A stretch of 64,000 bases of DNA. It comes from Bordetella parapertussis. Lineage in GTDB: Bacteria > Pseudomonadota > Gammaproteobacteria > Burkholderiales > Burkholderiaceae_B. The stretch is taken from assembly GCA_945872285.1 (NCBI GenBank), contig CAMBZR010000003.1, positions 1 through 64,000 on the forward strand. The letters run 5' to 3'. Below, piece after piece: positions 43,640 to 53,100 of this stretch (positions are counted from its first letter, which is position 1; every line of letters starts with the position of its first letter). The position numbers were made by a program, and so were the translations under genes. The notes beneath the pieces are model-generated. The model did no database searches, was not told the origin of the DNA, and saw only the letters and a list, made by a program, of their open reading frames with translations.

Positions 43640-44616
43640 TGTTGGTATTCATCTTGCGACGTTTGTCGCAGACAGCGTTAGTGTTGCTAGTCACATCCTT
43701 ACTGGTTTTTGCCGGCTTGTTCGTGATTGGGGATCCGGTTGAGATTTTGATTAGCCCAGAGGCTGATCAGATCGAGCGTGAGCGTGCGCGCGTCGCGCTA
43801 GGTCTAGACAAGCCTGGCTGGATGCAATACTTGTTGTTTGTAAAAAATGCAGCGAGTGGCGATCTAGGCAAGAGTTTTGTCTATGGTCGTCCGGCACTTG
43901 ACGTCATCTTTGAACGCATGCCCGCCACGTTAGAGCTCGCCACAGTGGCGATGTTCATCTCTATTTTTGTGGGCATCCCTCTCGGTTTGTATGCGGGCTT
44001 AAAGCCTGACAGTAGAATCGCCAAGGCGATCATGGCAATCTCGATTGTCGGTTTTTCTTTACCAACCTTTTGGGTTGGGTTGATGTTGATCATGCTTTTT
44101 GCGGTTCAGTTAGGCTGGTTACCCTCAACGGGTCGCGGTCCAACCATAGAGTTTTTGGGTATGCAGCTCTCAATCGTGCACTGGGATGGTCTGAAGTACG
44201 CCTTGCTGCCCGGAATTAATCTGGCTTTATTCAAGCTCAGTCTGATCATTCGCTTGACGCGCGCGCAGGTCCGCGAAAATGTATTACTGGATTACATGCG
44301 TTTTGCCCGCGCCAAAGGCTTGCGTAAGTCTCGTGTGTTGGGCGTGCATTTGCTAAAAAATATCATGATCCCCTTGGTCACGGTAATCGGCCTTGAGCTA
44401 GGCTCTGTGATTGCCTTTGCAATCGTGACCGAGTCGATTTTTGCCTGGCCAGGGATGGGTAAGCTAGTGATTGATTCGATCTTTCAACTCGATCGTCCTG
44501 TTGTTGTGGCGTATTTGATGATTACGGTCTTGATGTTTGTTTTTATTAATCTAGTGATTGATATTCTGTATTCAATACTTGATCCCCGCGTGCGCTTAAC
44601 CGCTGCTAAGAACTAA
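43639..44616 (+). CDS. ABC importer permease, DppB type
   Basis: A 325-residue permease with about six helices. VFILRRLSQTALVLLVTS opens the family, ERERARVALGLDKPGWMQYL follows in the first periplasmic loop, and the EAA loop is near RFARAKGLRKSRVLGVHLLKN (given in part). It forms the channel with the DppC-type subunit encoded 13 bases downstream. Confidence 0.94.
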   Translation: MLVFILRRLSQTALVLLVTSLLVFAGLFVIGDPVEILISPEADQIERERARVALGLDKPGWMQYLLFVKNAASGDLGKSFVYGRPALDVIFERMPATLELATVAMFISIFVGIPLGLYAGLKPDSRIAKAIMAISIVGFSLPTFWVGLMLIMLFAVQLGWLPSTGRGPTIEFLGMQLSIVHWDGLKYALLPGINLALFKLSLIIRLTRAQVRENVLLDYMRFARAKGLRKSRVLGVHLLKNIMIPLVTVIGLELGSVIAFAIVTESIFAWPGMGKLVIDSIFQLDRPVVVAYLMITVLMFVFINLVIDILYSILDPRVRLTAAKN

Positions 44617-44629
44617 CTAACAGGCTTTT

Positions 44630-45535
44630 GTGACGACTTCCCCTCTATCTGCGCAGCTTGTCGAAGAGACGCCCTGGCGCCAGTTCGTTCGCGACTTTAT
44701 GCAATCACGCCTCGCGTTGTTTGGCTTAGTGCTGTTAGCGTTGGTGCTTTTTCTGGCATTGTTTGCGCCTTGGATTGCACCACAAAATCCCTATGATTTA
44801 GCAAAACTTGATTTGATGGATTCGAAGTTAGCGCCAGGCTCTGAGTCAATGACGGGTTCGATATTTTTGCTGGGCACTGATGGCATGGGTCGCGATATGC
44901 TGTCGGCGATTTTGTATGGTCTGCGGGTGTCATTGCTTGTGGGCGTGGTGAGCGGCGTCATTGCCTTGGCAATCGGTGCGAGTTTAGGTGTCAGCGCCGC
45001 TTTTTTTGGCGGCCGCTATGAACAAATCTTGATGCGCATCGTTGACATACAGCTGGGGTTTCCGGCCATTTTGGTGGCTTTGATTTTGATCGCGGTGCTG
45101 GGCTCGGGTGTCGAAAAGGTGATCATTGCGCTCATCACCGTTCAGTGGGCCTATTACGCACGTACCGCTCGTTCAGCAGCGTTGGTCGAACGCAACAAAG
45201 AATATATGGAAGCCGCCCGAGGGTTAGGTTTACCCACGTGGCGCGTGCTGCTCAAACATTTGATCCCAAACACCCTGCCACCCTTGATCGTGGTGGGTAC
45301 GGTGCAAGTGGCTCACGCCATTGCGCTCGAAGCGACCTTATCCTTCTTGGGCTTAGGCTTACCAATCACAGAGCCTTCGTTGGGCTTGTTAATCGCCAAT
45401 GGCTATGAATACATGTTGTCGGGTAAGTATTGGATTTCAGTCTATCCAGGCGTCGCGCTCTTACTCACGATTATGGCGATTAATCTGGTTGGCGATCAAC
45501 TGCGAGACGTTCTAAATCCACGCTTAGCACGATGA
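44630..45535 (+). CDS. ABC importer permease, DppC type
   Basis: A 301-residue permease beginning at GTG 44630. RDFMQSRLALFGLVLLAL, LGTDGMGRDMLSAILYGLR and EAARGLGLPTWRVLLKHLIP are the standard N-terminal, pre-channel and EAA segments. The stop overlaps the start of the first ATPase gene by 4 bases (ATGA). Confidence 0.94.
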   Translation: MTTSPLSAQLVEETPWRQFVRDFMQSRLALFGLVLLALVLFLALFAPWIAPQNPYDLAKLDLMDSKLAPGSESMTGSIFLLGTDGMGRDMLSAILYGLRVSLLVGVVSGVIALAIGASLGVSAAFFGGRYEQILMRIVDIQLGFPAILVALILIAVLGSGVEKVIIALITVQWAYYARTARSAALVERNKEYMEAARGLGLPTWRVLLKHLIPNTLPPLIVVGTVQVAHAIALEATLSFLGLGLPITEPSLGLLIANGYEYMLSGKYWISVYPGVALLLTIMAINLVGDQLRDVLNPRLAR

Positions 45536-46512
45536 GTCCTATGTCACTTTTAGAAATCACCTCGCTTCGTACTGAGTTTTCAACCCGTCAAGGCTTGTTG
45601 CCCGCTGTGGATGACGTCAGTCTGCGGGTGCAACCAGGCGAGATCCTAGGCTTGGTCGGCGAGTCTGGCTCGGGTAAATCTGTCACTGGGTTTTCAATCT
45701 TGGGTCTAATCGATGCGCCCGGCAAGATTACGCAAGGCAGCATTTTGTTTGAGGGGACTGAGCTGGTCGGCGCAAGCGACGAAACACTTAGGCAGCTACG
45801 CGGTGATCGTTTAGCGATGATCTTTCAAGATCCGATGATGACGTTGAATCCCGTCTTGCGCGTCGACACGCAAATGATCGAGACCATTCAAGCGCACCGG
45901 TCAATGTCGTCTGACCAAGCGCGCGCTCGGTGTCGCGAAGTTCTTGTGCAAGTGGGGATCGCCTCGCCGGACGAACGACTCAAACAGTATCCGCATCAGT
46001 TTTCTGGCGGGATGCGACAACGCGTGGCGATCGCGATCGCGCTCTTATTGCGCCCAGCGTTGATTATTGCTGACGAACCAACGACAGCGCTAGATGTCAC
46101 CGTGCAGGGCCAGATTTTATTTGAAATGCAACGCTTAACCCGCGAGACGGGTACAGCGTTAATTTGGATCACGCACGACCTAGCCGTGGTGGCGGGTTTG
46201 GCTCAGCGCGTGGCGGTCATGTATGCAGGGCGAATCGTTGAAAGCGGTTCGGTTCAACAAGTGTTGAATACGCCCTTACATCCTTATACTCGCGGATTGC
46301 TAGATTCTGTGCCCGCCAATAGCGAACGTGGCCAGCGTCTGCATCAGATCCCGGGCATGACACCTTCTTTGGTGAATCGTCCCAAGGGTTGCGCGTTTCG
46401 CAATCGCTGCAGCTATGCGCAGGCTGACTGCGAAACGGATCCTCCGGTACAAAACTTTGAGCAAGAGCACATGGTGCGTTGTGTGCGACCGTTGACAGAG
46501 GTTAAACGATGA
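45532..46512 (+). CDS. ABC importer ATPase, DppD type
   Basis: A 326-residue ATPase with Walker A GESGSGKSVT (about 43-52), signature FSGGMRQR, Walker B IIADEPTTALD and the OppD-type C-terminal extension holding a four-cysteine cluster (GCAFRNRCSYAQADC) that binds iron-sulfur in some relatives. ATG at 45532 overlaps the previous stop; ATG at 45541 is an alternative. It overlaps the next ATPase by 4 bases. Confidence 0.94.
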   Translation: MSPMSLLEITSLRTEFSTRQGLLPAVDDVSLRVQPGEILGLVGESGSGKSVTGFSILGLIDAPGKITQGSILFEGTELVGASDETLRQLRGDRLAMIFQDPMMTLNPVLRVDTQMIETIQAHRSMSSDQARARCREVLVQVGIASPDERLKQYPHQFSGGMRQRVAIAIALLLRPALIIADEPTTALDVTVQGQILFEMQRLTRETGTALIWITHDLAVVAGLAQRVAVMYAGRIVESGSVQQVLNTPLHPYTRGLLDSVPANSERGQRLHQIPGMTPSLVNRPKGCAFRNRCSYAQADCETDPPVQNFEQEHMVRCVRPLTEVKR

Positions 46513-47492
46513 GTGCTAGTGCGCCTCTGCTAGATTTACGAAAAGTGAGCAAGCGATTTACCACGTCGCCTGACTTGATTGAACGTATGGCCGCAAAGTT
46601 TGGGTTTGCTGCGGCAGCGCAAACAGTTCATGCAGTCGATCAGGTGTCGTTTTCAATTGCGGCTGGTGAGGTCATTGGTTTGGTGGGTGAGTCCGGCTGT
46701 GGCAAATCCACCTTGGGCCGCGTGATCGCGGGTCTGCACAAAGCGACCGAAGGCGAGGTGTTGTTTGAAGGCCAACCGCTTCACTATTCGCCAGGTGTGC
46801 GTCCCGCGATTCAGATGATTTTTCAAGACCCCTTCGCCTCGCTCAATCCACGCAAGCGCGTGGGCGACGCCATTGTCGAAGCACCCATCGCACATGGCTT
46901 GATTGCTGCGAGTCAAGCGAAAGAGCAGGCCGCACAACTGCTTGAGCAAGTCGGTCTTGACGCCTCTTATGTCAGACGCTTTCCGCATCAGTTTTCGGGC
47001 GGACAACGCGCACGGATTGGCATTGCGCGCGCGTTGGCAGTTCAGCCCACGCTGTTGGTTTGCGACGAGGCGGTCGCTGCGCTTGATGTTTCGATTCAGG
47101 CGCAGGTTCTGAACCTGTTTATGGATTTGCGCGCACGTTTGTCGCTGACCTATCTATTTATTAGCCATGATCTGGGTGTGGTGCGTCATATCGCCGATCG
47201 CGTAGTCGTGATGTATCTTGGACGTGTCGTTGAGATTGGTCAAACCACTGAGTTGCACGAGCATCCGAATCATCCGTATACACAGGCTTTGCTGGCTGAG
47301 GTTCCGAGGCTTGATCGTCGTAATATCGATTACACCCCAATCAAAGGTGAAATCCCGTCTCCGTTGTCACCACCAACCGGCTGTCATTTTCATCCGCGTT
47401 GTCCTCATGCAAAGCCCGTGTGCGCTGAGCAAGCCCCGCTTTTGCGCGAGCTCTCAACCGGTCATTGGTCAGCGTGCCATTTAAATTCGTAA
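46509..47492 (+). CDS. ABC importer ATPase, DppF type
   Basis: A 327-residue ATPase. Walker A is GESGCGKST, signature FSGGQRARIG, Walker B LLVCDEAVAALD; the last deviates from the usual DEPxSALD by carrying Ala-Val for Pro-x. The C-terminal CHFHPRCPHAKPVC cluster is present. It closes the importer, and the deacylase-like gene follows after 19 bases. Confidence 0.93.
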   Translation: MSASAPLLDLRKVSKRFTTSPDLIERMAAKFGFAAAAQTVHAVDQVSFSIAAGEVIGLVGESGCGKSTLGRVIAGLHKATEGEVLFEGQPLHYSPGVRPAIQMIFQDPFASLNPRKRVGDAIVEAPIAHGLIAASQAKEQAAQLLEQVGLDASYVRRFPHQFSGGQRARIGIARALAVQPTLLVCDEAVAALDVSIQAQVLNLFMDLRARLSLTYLFISHDLGVVRHIADRVVVMYLGRVVEIGQTTELHEHPNHPYTQALLAEVPRLDRRNIDYTPIKGEIPSPLSPPTGCHFHPRCPHAKPVCAEQAPLLRELSTGHWSACHLNS

Positions 47493-47511
47493 ACATTTTT
47501 AGGTCGTTCTC

Positions 47512-48495
47512 ATGTCTTCAACTTCGCCTTCGCACACTTACCTCATCGAATTGACTCCGCCCGATATCACGAGTTATCAGGCGGGGAATACGGGTACGCC
47601 TTACGTCACCACATTTGATTCGGGCAAGCCCGGTCCGCACGTGATGGTGCAAGCCTTGACGCACGGCAACGAGTTATGCGGCGCGATTGCGCTTGATTAT
47701 TTGTTTCGTGAAGGCGTGCGCCCCGTTGCTGGACGCCTCACCTTTGCCTTTGCAAACATTGAGGCGTTTGCCAGTTGGGATACCAGCGATCCCAACCGCA
47801 GTCGCTATGTAGATGAGGATTACAACCGAGTTTGGTCAGACGATACCCTTAAGGGCGCCAGAAACTCGACAGAGTTGCGTCGTGCCAGAGAATTGGTGAA
47901 GTTTGTCGATGCGGCTGATTTTTTACTAGATATTCATTCTATGCATGATCCTTGCGCCCCTATTATGGTTTGCGGAGCCACAGGCGAGGGCGGCGAAAAA
48001 AGTGCGGCCTTTGCACGCAAGATGCAAGTGCCGCAGAATTTGTTAATCGATACAGGCCACCCCGCCGGGCTTCGTATGATCGAGAGAGGGCCTTTCAGAG
48101 ATCCACGCGCGCCGCAAACGGCGATATTGATCGAGTGCGGCCAGCACTGGGAGCGCTCAAGCGTTGATGTGGCGATTGATACCGCGTTGCGGTTTTTACA
48201 AACAACCGGGGTTGTTGAGTCTAGCTTTGTCAAGCCGCGCTTAAGAATTCAACCCACTGCTGCTCAGACGACCATCAATGTCACGCATGCGGTGGTCGCC
48301 AAAAGTTTGTCTTTTAGATTTGCTGGCGCCGTGACGGGTTTGCAAGTCATTGCTAAGGCGGGAGATCCAATCGCCTATGACGGTGATGAAGTGATCGTCG
48401 CGCCTTACGATAATACGGTCTTGGTCATGCCCTCGATGGCACATTTAAAGGTTGGCACCACAATGGTCAGGCTTGGGCGCGCAACGCTGGGCTAA
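47512..48495 (+). CDS. Succinylglutamate desuccinylase/aspartoacylase-family deacylase
   Basis: A 327-residue zinc-dependent amidohydrolase. Zinc ligands are His51 and Glu54 in LTHGNELCG and His142 in LLDIHSMHD; Asn105-Arg106 in EDYNRVW match the substrate-binding pair of this family. Related enzymes remove acyl groups from N-acyl amino acids, including AstE, aspartoacylase and DoeB. Being the last gene of the ABC importer operon, it most likely deacylates the imported compound in the cytoplasm. No ectoine or arginine-succinyl genes are nearby, so the acyl amino acid is unknown. Confidence 0.9.
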   Translation: MSSTSPSHTYLIELTPPDITSYQAGNTGTPYVTTFDSGKPGPHVMVQALTHGNELCGAIALDYLFREGVRPVAGRLTFAFANIEAFASWDTSDPNRSRYVDEDYNRVWSDDTLKGARNSTELRRARELVKFVDAADFLLDIHSMHDPCAPIMVCGATGEGGEKSAAFARKMQVPQNLLIDTGHPAGLRMIERGPFRDPRAPQTAILIECGQHWERSSVDVAIDTALRFLQTTGVVESSFVKPRLRIQPTAAQTTINVTHAVVAKSLSFRFAGAVTGLQVIAKAGDPIAYDGDEVIVAPYDNTVLVMPSMAHLKVGTTMVRLGRATLG

Positions 48496-48501
48496 GCGGC
48501 C

Positions 48502-49506
48502 TTAGTCAATCCTTACGCCAGCTTGTTTGGCCACTTGCCCCCATTTCATAACTTCTTCATGCACGTACCGCTTGAATTGCTCGGGGGTGCTTCCCACAGG
48601 AGTGGCTGAGATTGTTGCAAACTTTTCTGCGATCTCGTTTGATTTCAGGATTGCGATGGTCGCTTTTGCAAGCTTTGCGATGATGTCTGGTGGGGTACCG
48701 GCCGGTGCAAACAAGCCATTCCATGAATCGGCTTCAAAATCAGGCATGCCAGATTCAATCATTGTGGGAAGGTCGGGTAATTGCGCCAGTCGTTGGCGGC
48801 CCGCGACGGCAATCGCTCTGACTCTGCCATTCAAGATAGTGGGCATCACACCGCTCGCTGTCTTAAAGCCCATGGCGACATTGCCCCCAATGACATCAGT
48901 GAGCGCCGGGGCCGCACCTTTATACGGGATGTGCAACATATCTAAACTGGCTCTCAGCTTCAGTAGTTCACCAGCATGATGTTGCAAGCCCCCCGCCCCC
49001 GAAGACGCATAGCTAAGCTTGCCCGAGTTGGCCTGCACATAGGCAATCAATTCAGCTAAATTTTTTGCTGGGATATTATTGTTGACGACCAAGATGCTAG
49101 GTGACGACATAATCTGCGTGATGTGAACAAAATCACGCTCGGTGTCGTATCCTAAGTTCTTGTATAGCGCCATGTTGGTTGTGTTGGCGATTGTTCCTAA
49201 CAACAGGGTGTAGCCATCAGGCTTGGCCCGTGCGACAAACTCAGAACCAATGTTCGAACCACCACCGGGTTTGTTTTCGACGATGATGGGTTGCCCCAAC
49301 TCTTTTTCAAGTCGTACCGCAACTAGTCGCGCGAAGATATCGGTAGGACCGCCCGCGGCAAAGCTGACGATTAAGCGAATCGGGCGTTCTGGGTAACTGG
49401 TTTGAGCCCAGGTGGTGTTTGCACCGAGAGCGATAAAAATAAGAATAACAAGGGACAACAGACGAGGCACATTGGCTACGTTCGGGCGAGGTGAGGGTGC
49501 GCGCAT
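48502..49506 (-). CDS. Bug/TctC-family periplasmic solute receptor
   Basis: A 334-residue receptor with an extended, proline-containing N-terminus (MRAPSPRPNVANVPRLLSLV) before the hydrophobic stretch, cleaved near TTWA-Q. Loops read FAAGGPTDIFAR, ENKPGGGSNIG and SSGAGGLQHHAGE, with PYKGAAPALTD. It converges on the deacylase gene with 6 bases between stops and is divergent from the cupin gene at 49605 over a 98-bp control region. Confidence 0.93.
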   Translation of the reverse strand: MRAPSPRPNVANVPRLLSLVILIFIALGANTTWAQTSYPERPIRLIVSFAAGGPTDIFARLVAVRLEKELGQPIIVENKPGGGSNIGSEFVARAKPDGYTLLLGTIANTTNMALYKNLGYDTERDFVHITQIMSSPSILVVNNNIPAKNLAELIAYVQANSGKLSYASSGAGGLQHHAGELLKLRASLDMLHIPYKGAAPALTDVIGGNVAMGFKTASGVMPTILNGRVRAIAVAGRQRLAQLPDLPTMIESGMPDFEADSWNGLFAPAGTPPDIIAKLAKATIAILKSNEIAEKFATISATPVGSTPEQFKRYVHEEVMKWGQVAKQAGVRID

Positions 49507-49531
49507 GCTTTGTCTCTCTTGATGTTGGCTA

Positions 49532-49556
49532 AGTATAGATTGTTGCTAAATATACT
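49532..49556. promoter_or_regulatory. Candidate divergent -10 elements
   Basis: TATACT at 49551-49556 (plus) and its mirror AGTATA at 49532-49537 (TATACT on minus) lie 13 bases apart in the middle of the 98-bp gap between the Bug and cupin genes. Each is correctly oriented as a -10 element for one gene, and together they form a 25-bp dyad. Matching -35 boxes are not clear. Confidence 0.4.
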
Positions 49557-49604
49557 GTCTGAGGTAACATAAACCCATTGAAAATAATAAAGGGGTCAGC
49601 AACC

Positions 49605-50105
49605 ATGGGTCACACAATCGAACAATTTTCTATTCGGTGCCACGATTTGCTTAAAAATAATCCTGGTCCTGCTGGGCGTCAAAAAGTTGCTGAGGCGTTA
49701 AAAGATGTGTTGTTAGATCAGACTTTTATTGCCAAGCACCTTACCCCGACCACGGGCGAGCGCGAGATTATTTATGAAGATTCTGAATTAGGATTTGTCA
49801 TTGTGGCGCATCATTATCTAGGCCCAAAAAGTTCTGATCCGCACGACCATGCACACTCGTGGGCCATTTATGGCCAGGCGCGCGGTACCACCGAAATGCG
49901 CGACTATCAAAAAATTGAAGACGCCAGCGCTGACAAACCTGGCAAAGTAAAGGTCACCAAGTCTTACGCACTGACCCCGGGCATTGCACATGTGTACAAC
50001 GAAGGCGATCTACACGCACCAGAGCGCAAAGGCTCGACAAGCCTGATCCGCATTGAAGGGACAGACATGTCAAAGGTGAAGCGCTTTAAATACGAGGTGG
50101 TGTAA
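49605..50105 (+). CDS. Cupin protein, cysteine-dioxygenase-like
   Basis: A 166-residue cupin. ATG 49605 follows AAAGGGG; an in-frame start at 49578 is weaker. Metal-binding residues are visible as His80 and His82 in PHDHAHSWAIYG and His137 in GDLHAPER, the same H-x-H...H layout as thiol dioxygenases (cysteine or 3-mercaptopropionate dioxygenase). RGTTEMRDY after the first motif resembles the EGxxxETxY of that group. No Cys-Tyr crosslink cysteine is evident. It may oxidise a thiol or another small acid; the substrate is open. Confidence 0.8.
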   Translation: MGHTIEQFSIRCHDLLKNNPGPAGRQKVAEALKDVLLDQTFIAKHLTPTTGEREIIYEDSELGFVIVAHHYLGPKSSDPHDHAHSWAIYGQARGTTEMRDYQKIEDASADKPGKVKVTKSYALTPGIAHVYNEGDLHAPERKGSTSLIRIEGTDMSKVKRFKYEVV

Positions 50106-50116
50106 GCCTGGCCTAA

Positions 50117-51109
50117 TTACTGAGGCTCAAAGCCGGCATCCTTGACGACCTGTTTAAGAAACGGCCGCGTTCTCACTAAATACTCTTGAAATTCTTGAGG
50201 TGAACTGGCGATGCCGGTGTAGCCGTTAAAGCGAACGTATTTTTCGTTGAAGTCTGGCGTTTGCATCACCTCAAGTACATCGCGTGCAATCTTATCGACG
50301 ATAGGTTTTGGGGTGCCTGCAGGGGCGACCAACATCATTTTGAAACTTAAATCGGTCTGGTTAAAACCCAACTCGGTCAGAGTCGGCACCTCTGGAAACA
50401 TCCAATTGCGTTTAGTACCGTTCGTGGCAAGGGGCAGTAAGGCTTTCGCCTCAATTTGTGGTCTGGCTAAATGGGGTGGTAGCCAGGCGCTATCGACTCG
50501 CCCGCCAAGCATGTCACTGATAATAGGCACCATCCCGTTGTAGGGGATGTGATTCATTTTGTATCCCCCAGTCAGGCCGCCCAAGAGCCGCATGCGAAAC
50601 TCTGACGGGCTACCGACGGCCTCTGATCCAAAGGTGACTTGTCCTGGCTTGGCCTGAGCCATCGCCAACAGTTCTTTTAAACTGCGGATGTTCAGGTCTG
50701 GCCTGACCACCAAGAAGGCCAAGCCTTCTGCTAAGCGCATAATCGGCTCAAAGTCGGTTTCAGGGTTGTAGCTCAGGCCTTTCTTAAGCAGTGGATTCAC
50801 CAAAAATGCAGCATCGCTCGCAATAAAGATGGTGTACCCATCTGGTTTGCTTTTGGCAACATATGCTGCCCCGATGGCCTCAGAGCCACCTGATTTATTT
50901 TCAACAACAACAGATTGCCCCCACTTTTTTTCTAAGCGGCTCGCTAAAGCACGACCCAGTAAATCAGTGATGCCGCCCGGCGTATACGGAACCACGATTT
51001 TGACGACTTGGGTGGGGTAGTTTGTCACGGGCTCGGCGGCTTGCGTGGTGTGCGCCGTGCTTAAAGCGGTCGCAACCGCGATCAGTGAGAGGAGTCTATT
51101 TGCTTTCAT
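50117..51109 (-). CDS. Bug/TctC-family periplasmic solute receptor, divergent second loop
   Basis: A 330-residue receptor. ATG 51109 opens MKANRLLSLIAVATALSTAH with GAGAC upstream; the in-frame start at 51157 is charged and unlikely. First loop YTPGGITDLLGR is normal, but the second reads GSEAVGSPSEFRM instead of SSG-x-G and the hinge PYNGMVPIISD has Asn for Lys. These changes suggest a ligand class unlike most neighbours. It converges on the cupin gene with 11 bases between stops and is divergent from a Baeyer-Villiger monooxygenase. Confidence 0.92.
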   Translation of the reverse strand: MKANRLLSLIAVATALSTAHTTQAAEPVTNYPTQVVKIVVPYTPGGITDLLGRALASRLEKKWGQSVVVENKSGGSEAIGAAYVAKSKPDGYTIFIASDAAFLVNPLLKKGLSYNPETDFEPIMRLAEGLAFLVVRPDLNIRSLKELLAMAQAKPGQVTFGSEAVGSPSEFRMRLLGGLTGGYKMNHIPYNGMVPIISDMLGGRVDSAWLPPHLARPQIEAKALLPLATNGTKRNWMFPEVPTLTELGFNQTDLSFKMMLVAPAGTPKPIVDKIARDVLEVMQTPDFNEKYVRFNGYTGIASSPQEFQEYLVRTRPFLKQVVKDAGFEPQ

Positions 51110-51373
51110 GGATGTCTCAGTCAGTTTATATGGATCCGGTTTTTTCACGACACGCACTTTGTGTTGGATCCTGAGTTGTCAGGACAAGATTACTGGGTTT
51201 TTTATAAAGCGTAAGATCTTATGCATCGTGCTTATTATTGTGCGGTGCGACAAAGGTGGAAATTTGATCTGTACATTGGCAATTGCGCGGCACAAAACCA
51301 TGTGGCTTGGGGATCACTCAAAATCCGTTTAGACTATGCCTATACTCAAAACAGCTCAATCGGAGATACAGCA

Positions 51374-52990
51374 ATGACTTCAGCAGCACCAGCCTCGCAA
51401 TATGATGTTATCGTAATTGGCGCGGGTTTTGCAGGGATGTACACACTACACCGTTTACGCGAACTCAAGCTTCGCGTCAAAGTGCTTGAGGCGGGCGACG
51501 GCGTCGGTGGCACCTGGTACTGGAACCGCTACCCTGGTGCACGTTGCGACGTTGAAAGTCTTGAGTATTCATACTCGTTTTCAGATGATCTGCAGCAAGA
51601 GTGGGAATGGCCAGAGCGCTTTGCCGTGCAGCCAGATATTTTGAAGTACGCTAACCACGTTGCCGATCGGTTTGATTTGCGCTGCGATATTCAATTCAAC
51701 ACGCGCGTCAAATCTGCAACATTTGATCGGCAGACCAACTGCTGGACAATTGGCACAACAACGGGCGAGGTGCTCAGTGCCAACTTTTGCATCATGGCCT
51801 CAGGTAACTTGTCTTTGCCCCGCGTGCCAGACTTTAAGGGCCTGAATAACTTCAAAGGTAAGTGGTATCACACCGGCCAATGGCCACATGACAAAGTTGA
51901 TTTCACGGGTAAACGTGTGGGTGTCATCGGTACGGGTGCGTCGGGCATTCAAACGATTCCGGTGGTCGCCAAAGAGGCTAAACATTTGCATGTGTTTCAG
52001 CGTACGGCAAACTTTAGCGTACCCTCTGTCAATCACAAACTATCACCTGAAGTTGTTAAAAAGCATAAAGCTAATTACAAGCAAGCGCGTGCTGAGGCAA
52101 ACAAAACGCCCTTCGGGATTTCTGGCTATCCCCCACCTAGCAAAAATGTGCTTGACGATTCTGAAGCAGACCGCGAGGTGATTTTTGAGAAGAAATGGAA
52201 CACCGGCGGCAATATTAGCTTTTTGTATTCGTACAAAGATCTGCTAGTCAATAAAGACGCGAACGAAGCGGTCTCTGAGTTTGTACGTCGAAAAATTCGA
52301 ACCATCGTCAAAGACGCCAAGGTCGCTCAGATCTTATGCCCTGACGATCATTACATCGGTACGAAGCGTTTGCCGTTAGATACTGATTATTTTGAAACGT
52401 TCAATCGCCCGAACGTCACGCTCGTCAATATCAAAAACGCCCCGATCGTTGAGATCACAGAGAAGGGCATCAAAACGACTGAGGGTGAGTACGAGTTTGA
52501 TGCCATCATTTTTGCAACCGGCTTTGATGCGATGACTGGTGCGATTATGGATATCGATATCCAAGTCACTGACGGCGCCGAGTTGCGAAAAAAATGGTCG
52601 GACGGCCCCAAAACCTATTTGGGTTTGATGACAGCAGGTTTCCCGAATATGTTGATCATCACAGGCCCGGGTAGCCCATCAGTCAAAACCAATATGATTT
52701 CAGCAATTGAGCAACACGTGGATTGGATTTTTGATCTGCTTAAACACGTCAAAGACAAACAATACGCGCGGGTTGAGGCTGATTTGGATGCAGAAGAAAA
52801 GTGGGTCAAACACGTGAACGAGGTGGCCGATTCAACCTTGTATCCGTTGGCAAACTCTTGGTATGTCGGTGCCAACATTCCTGGCAAACCAAGAATCTTT
52901 ATGCCTTACGTGGCTGGCTTAGATAAGTACCGCGTCATCTGTGATCAGGTCGCAGCCGAAGGCTACCGCGGCATGGTGTTGGCGCGCTAA
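51374..52990 (+). CDS. Baeyer-Villiger monooxygenase, cyclohexanone-monooxygenase type
   Basis: A 538-residue flavoprotein. ATG 51374 with CGGAG upstream is preferred; the frame is open from 51221, but that part is unrelated. FAD motif GAGFAG (16-21), GGTWYWNRYPGARCD (45-59), the fingerprint F-K-G-K-W-Y-H-T-G-Q-W-P (160-171) and NADPH motif GTGASG (186-191) are all present. It has no N-terminal extension, unlike the 26682 enzyme, and should oxidise cyclic or linear ketones to lactones or esters. It stands alone, followed by a strong hairpin at 53018-53048. Confidence 0.93.
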   Translation: MTSAAPASQYDVIVIGAGFAGMYTLHRLRELKLRVKVLEAGDGVGGTWYWNRYPGARCDVESLEYSYSFSDDLQQEWEWPERFAVQPDILKYANHVADRFDLRCDIQFNTRVKSATFDRQTNCWTIGTTTGEVLSANFCIMASGNLSLPRVPDFKGLNNFKGKWYHTGQWPHDKVDFTGKRVGVIGTGASGIQTIPVVAKEAKHLHVFQRTANFSVPSVNHKLSPEVVKKHKANYKQARAEANKTPFGISGYPPPSKNVLDDSEADREVIFEKKWNTGGNISFLYSYKDLLVNKDANEAVSEFVRRKIRTIVKDAKVAQILCPDDHYIGTKRLPLDTDYFETFNRPNVTLVNIKNAPIVEITEKGIKTTEGEYEFDAIIFATGFDAMTGAIMDIDIQVTDGAELRKKWSDGPKTYLGLMTAGFPNMLIITGPGSPSVKTNMISAIEQHVDWIFDLLKHVKDKQYARVEADLDAEEKWVKHVNEVADSTLYPLANSWYVGANIPGKPRIFMPYVAGLDKYRVICDQVAAEGYRGMVLAR

Positions 52991-53017
52991 GTCTTTACAC
53001 GACACTATCCCAACTAG

Positions 53018-53048
53018 AGTCGCCCCTCCGAGCACGGAGGCGGCGACT
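53018..53048 (+). terminator. Strong hairpin after the monooxygenase gene
   Basis: AGTCGCCCCTCCG (53018-53030) pairs fully with 53035-53048 apart from one bulged C at 53041, around an AGCA loop. The GC-rich 13-bp stem lies 28 bases after the stop. The T-run is missing (TATAGG follows), so termination is probable but not certain. Confidence 0.65.
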
Positions 53049-53100
53049 TATAGGCATAATGCGATCATCTATTTCACCAAATAATCGTTAGCCAACCCCT

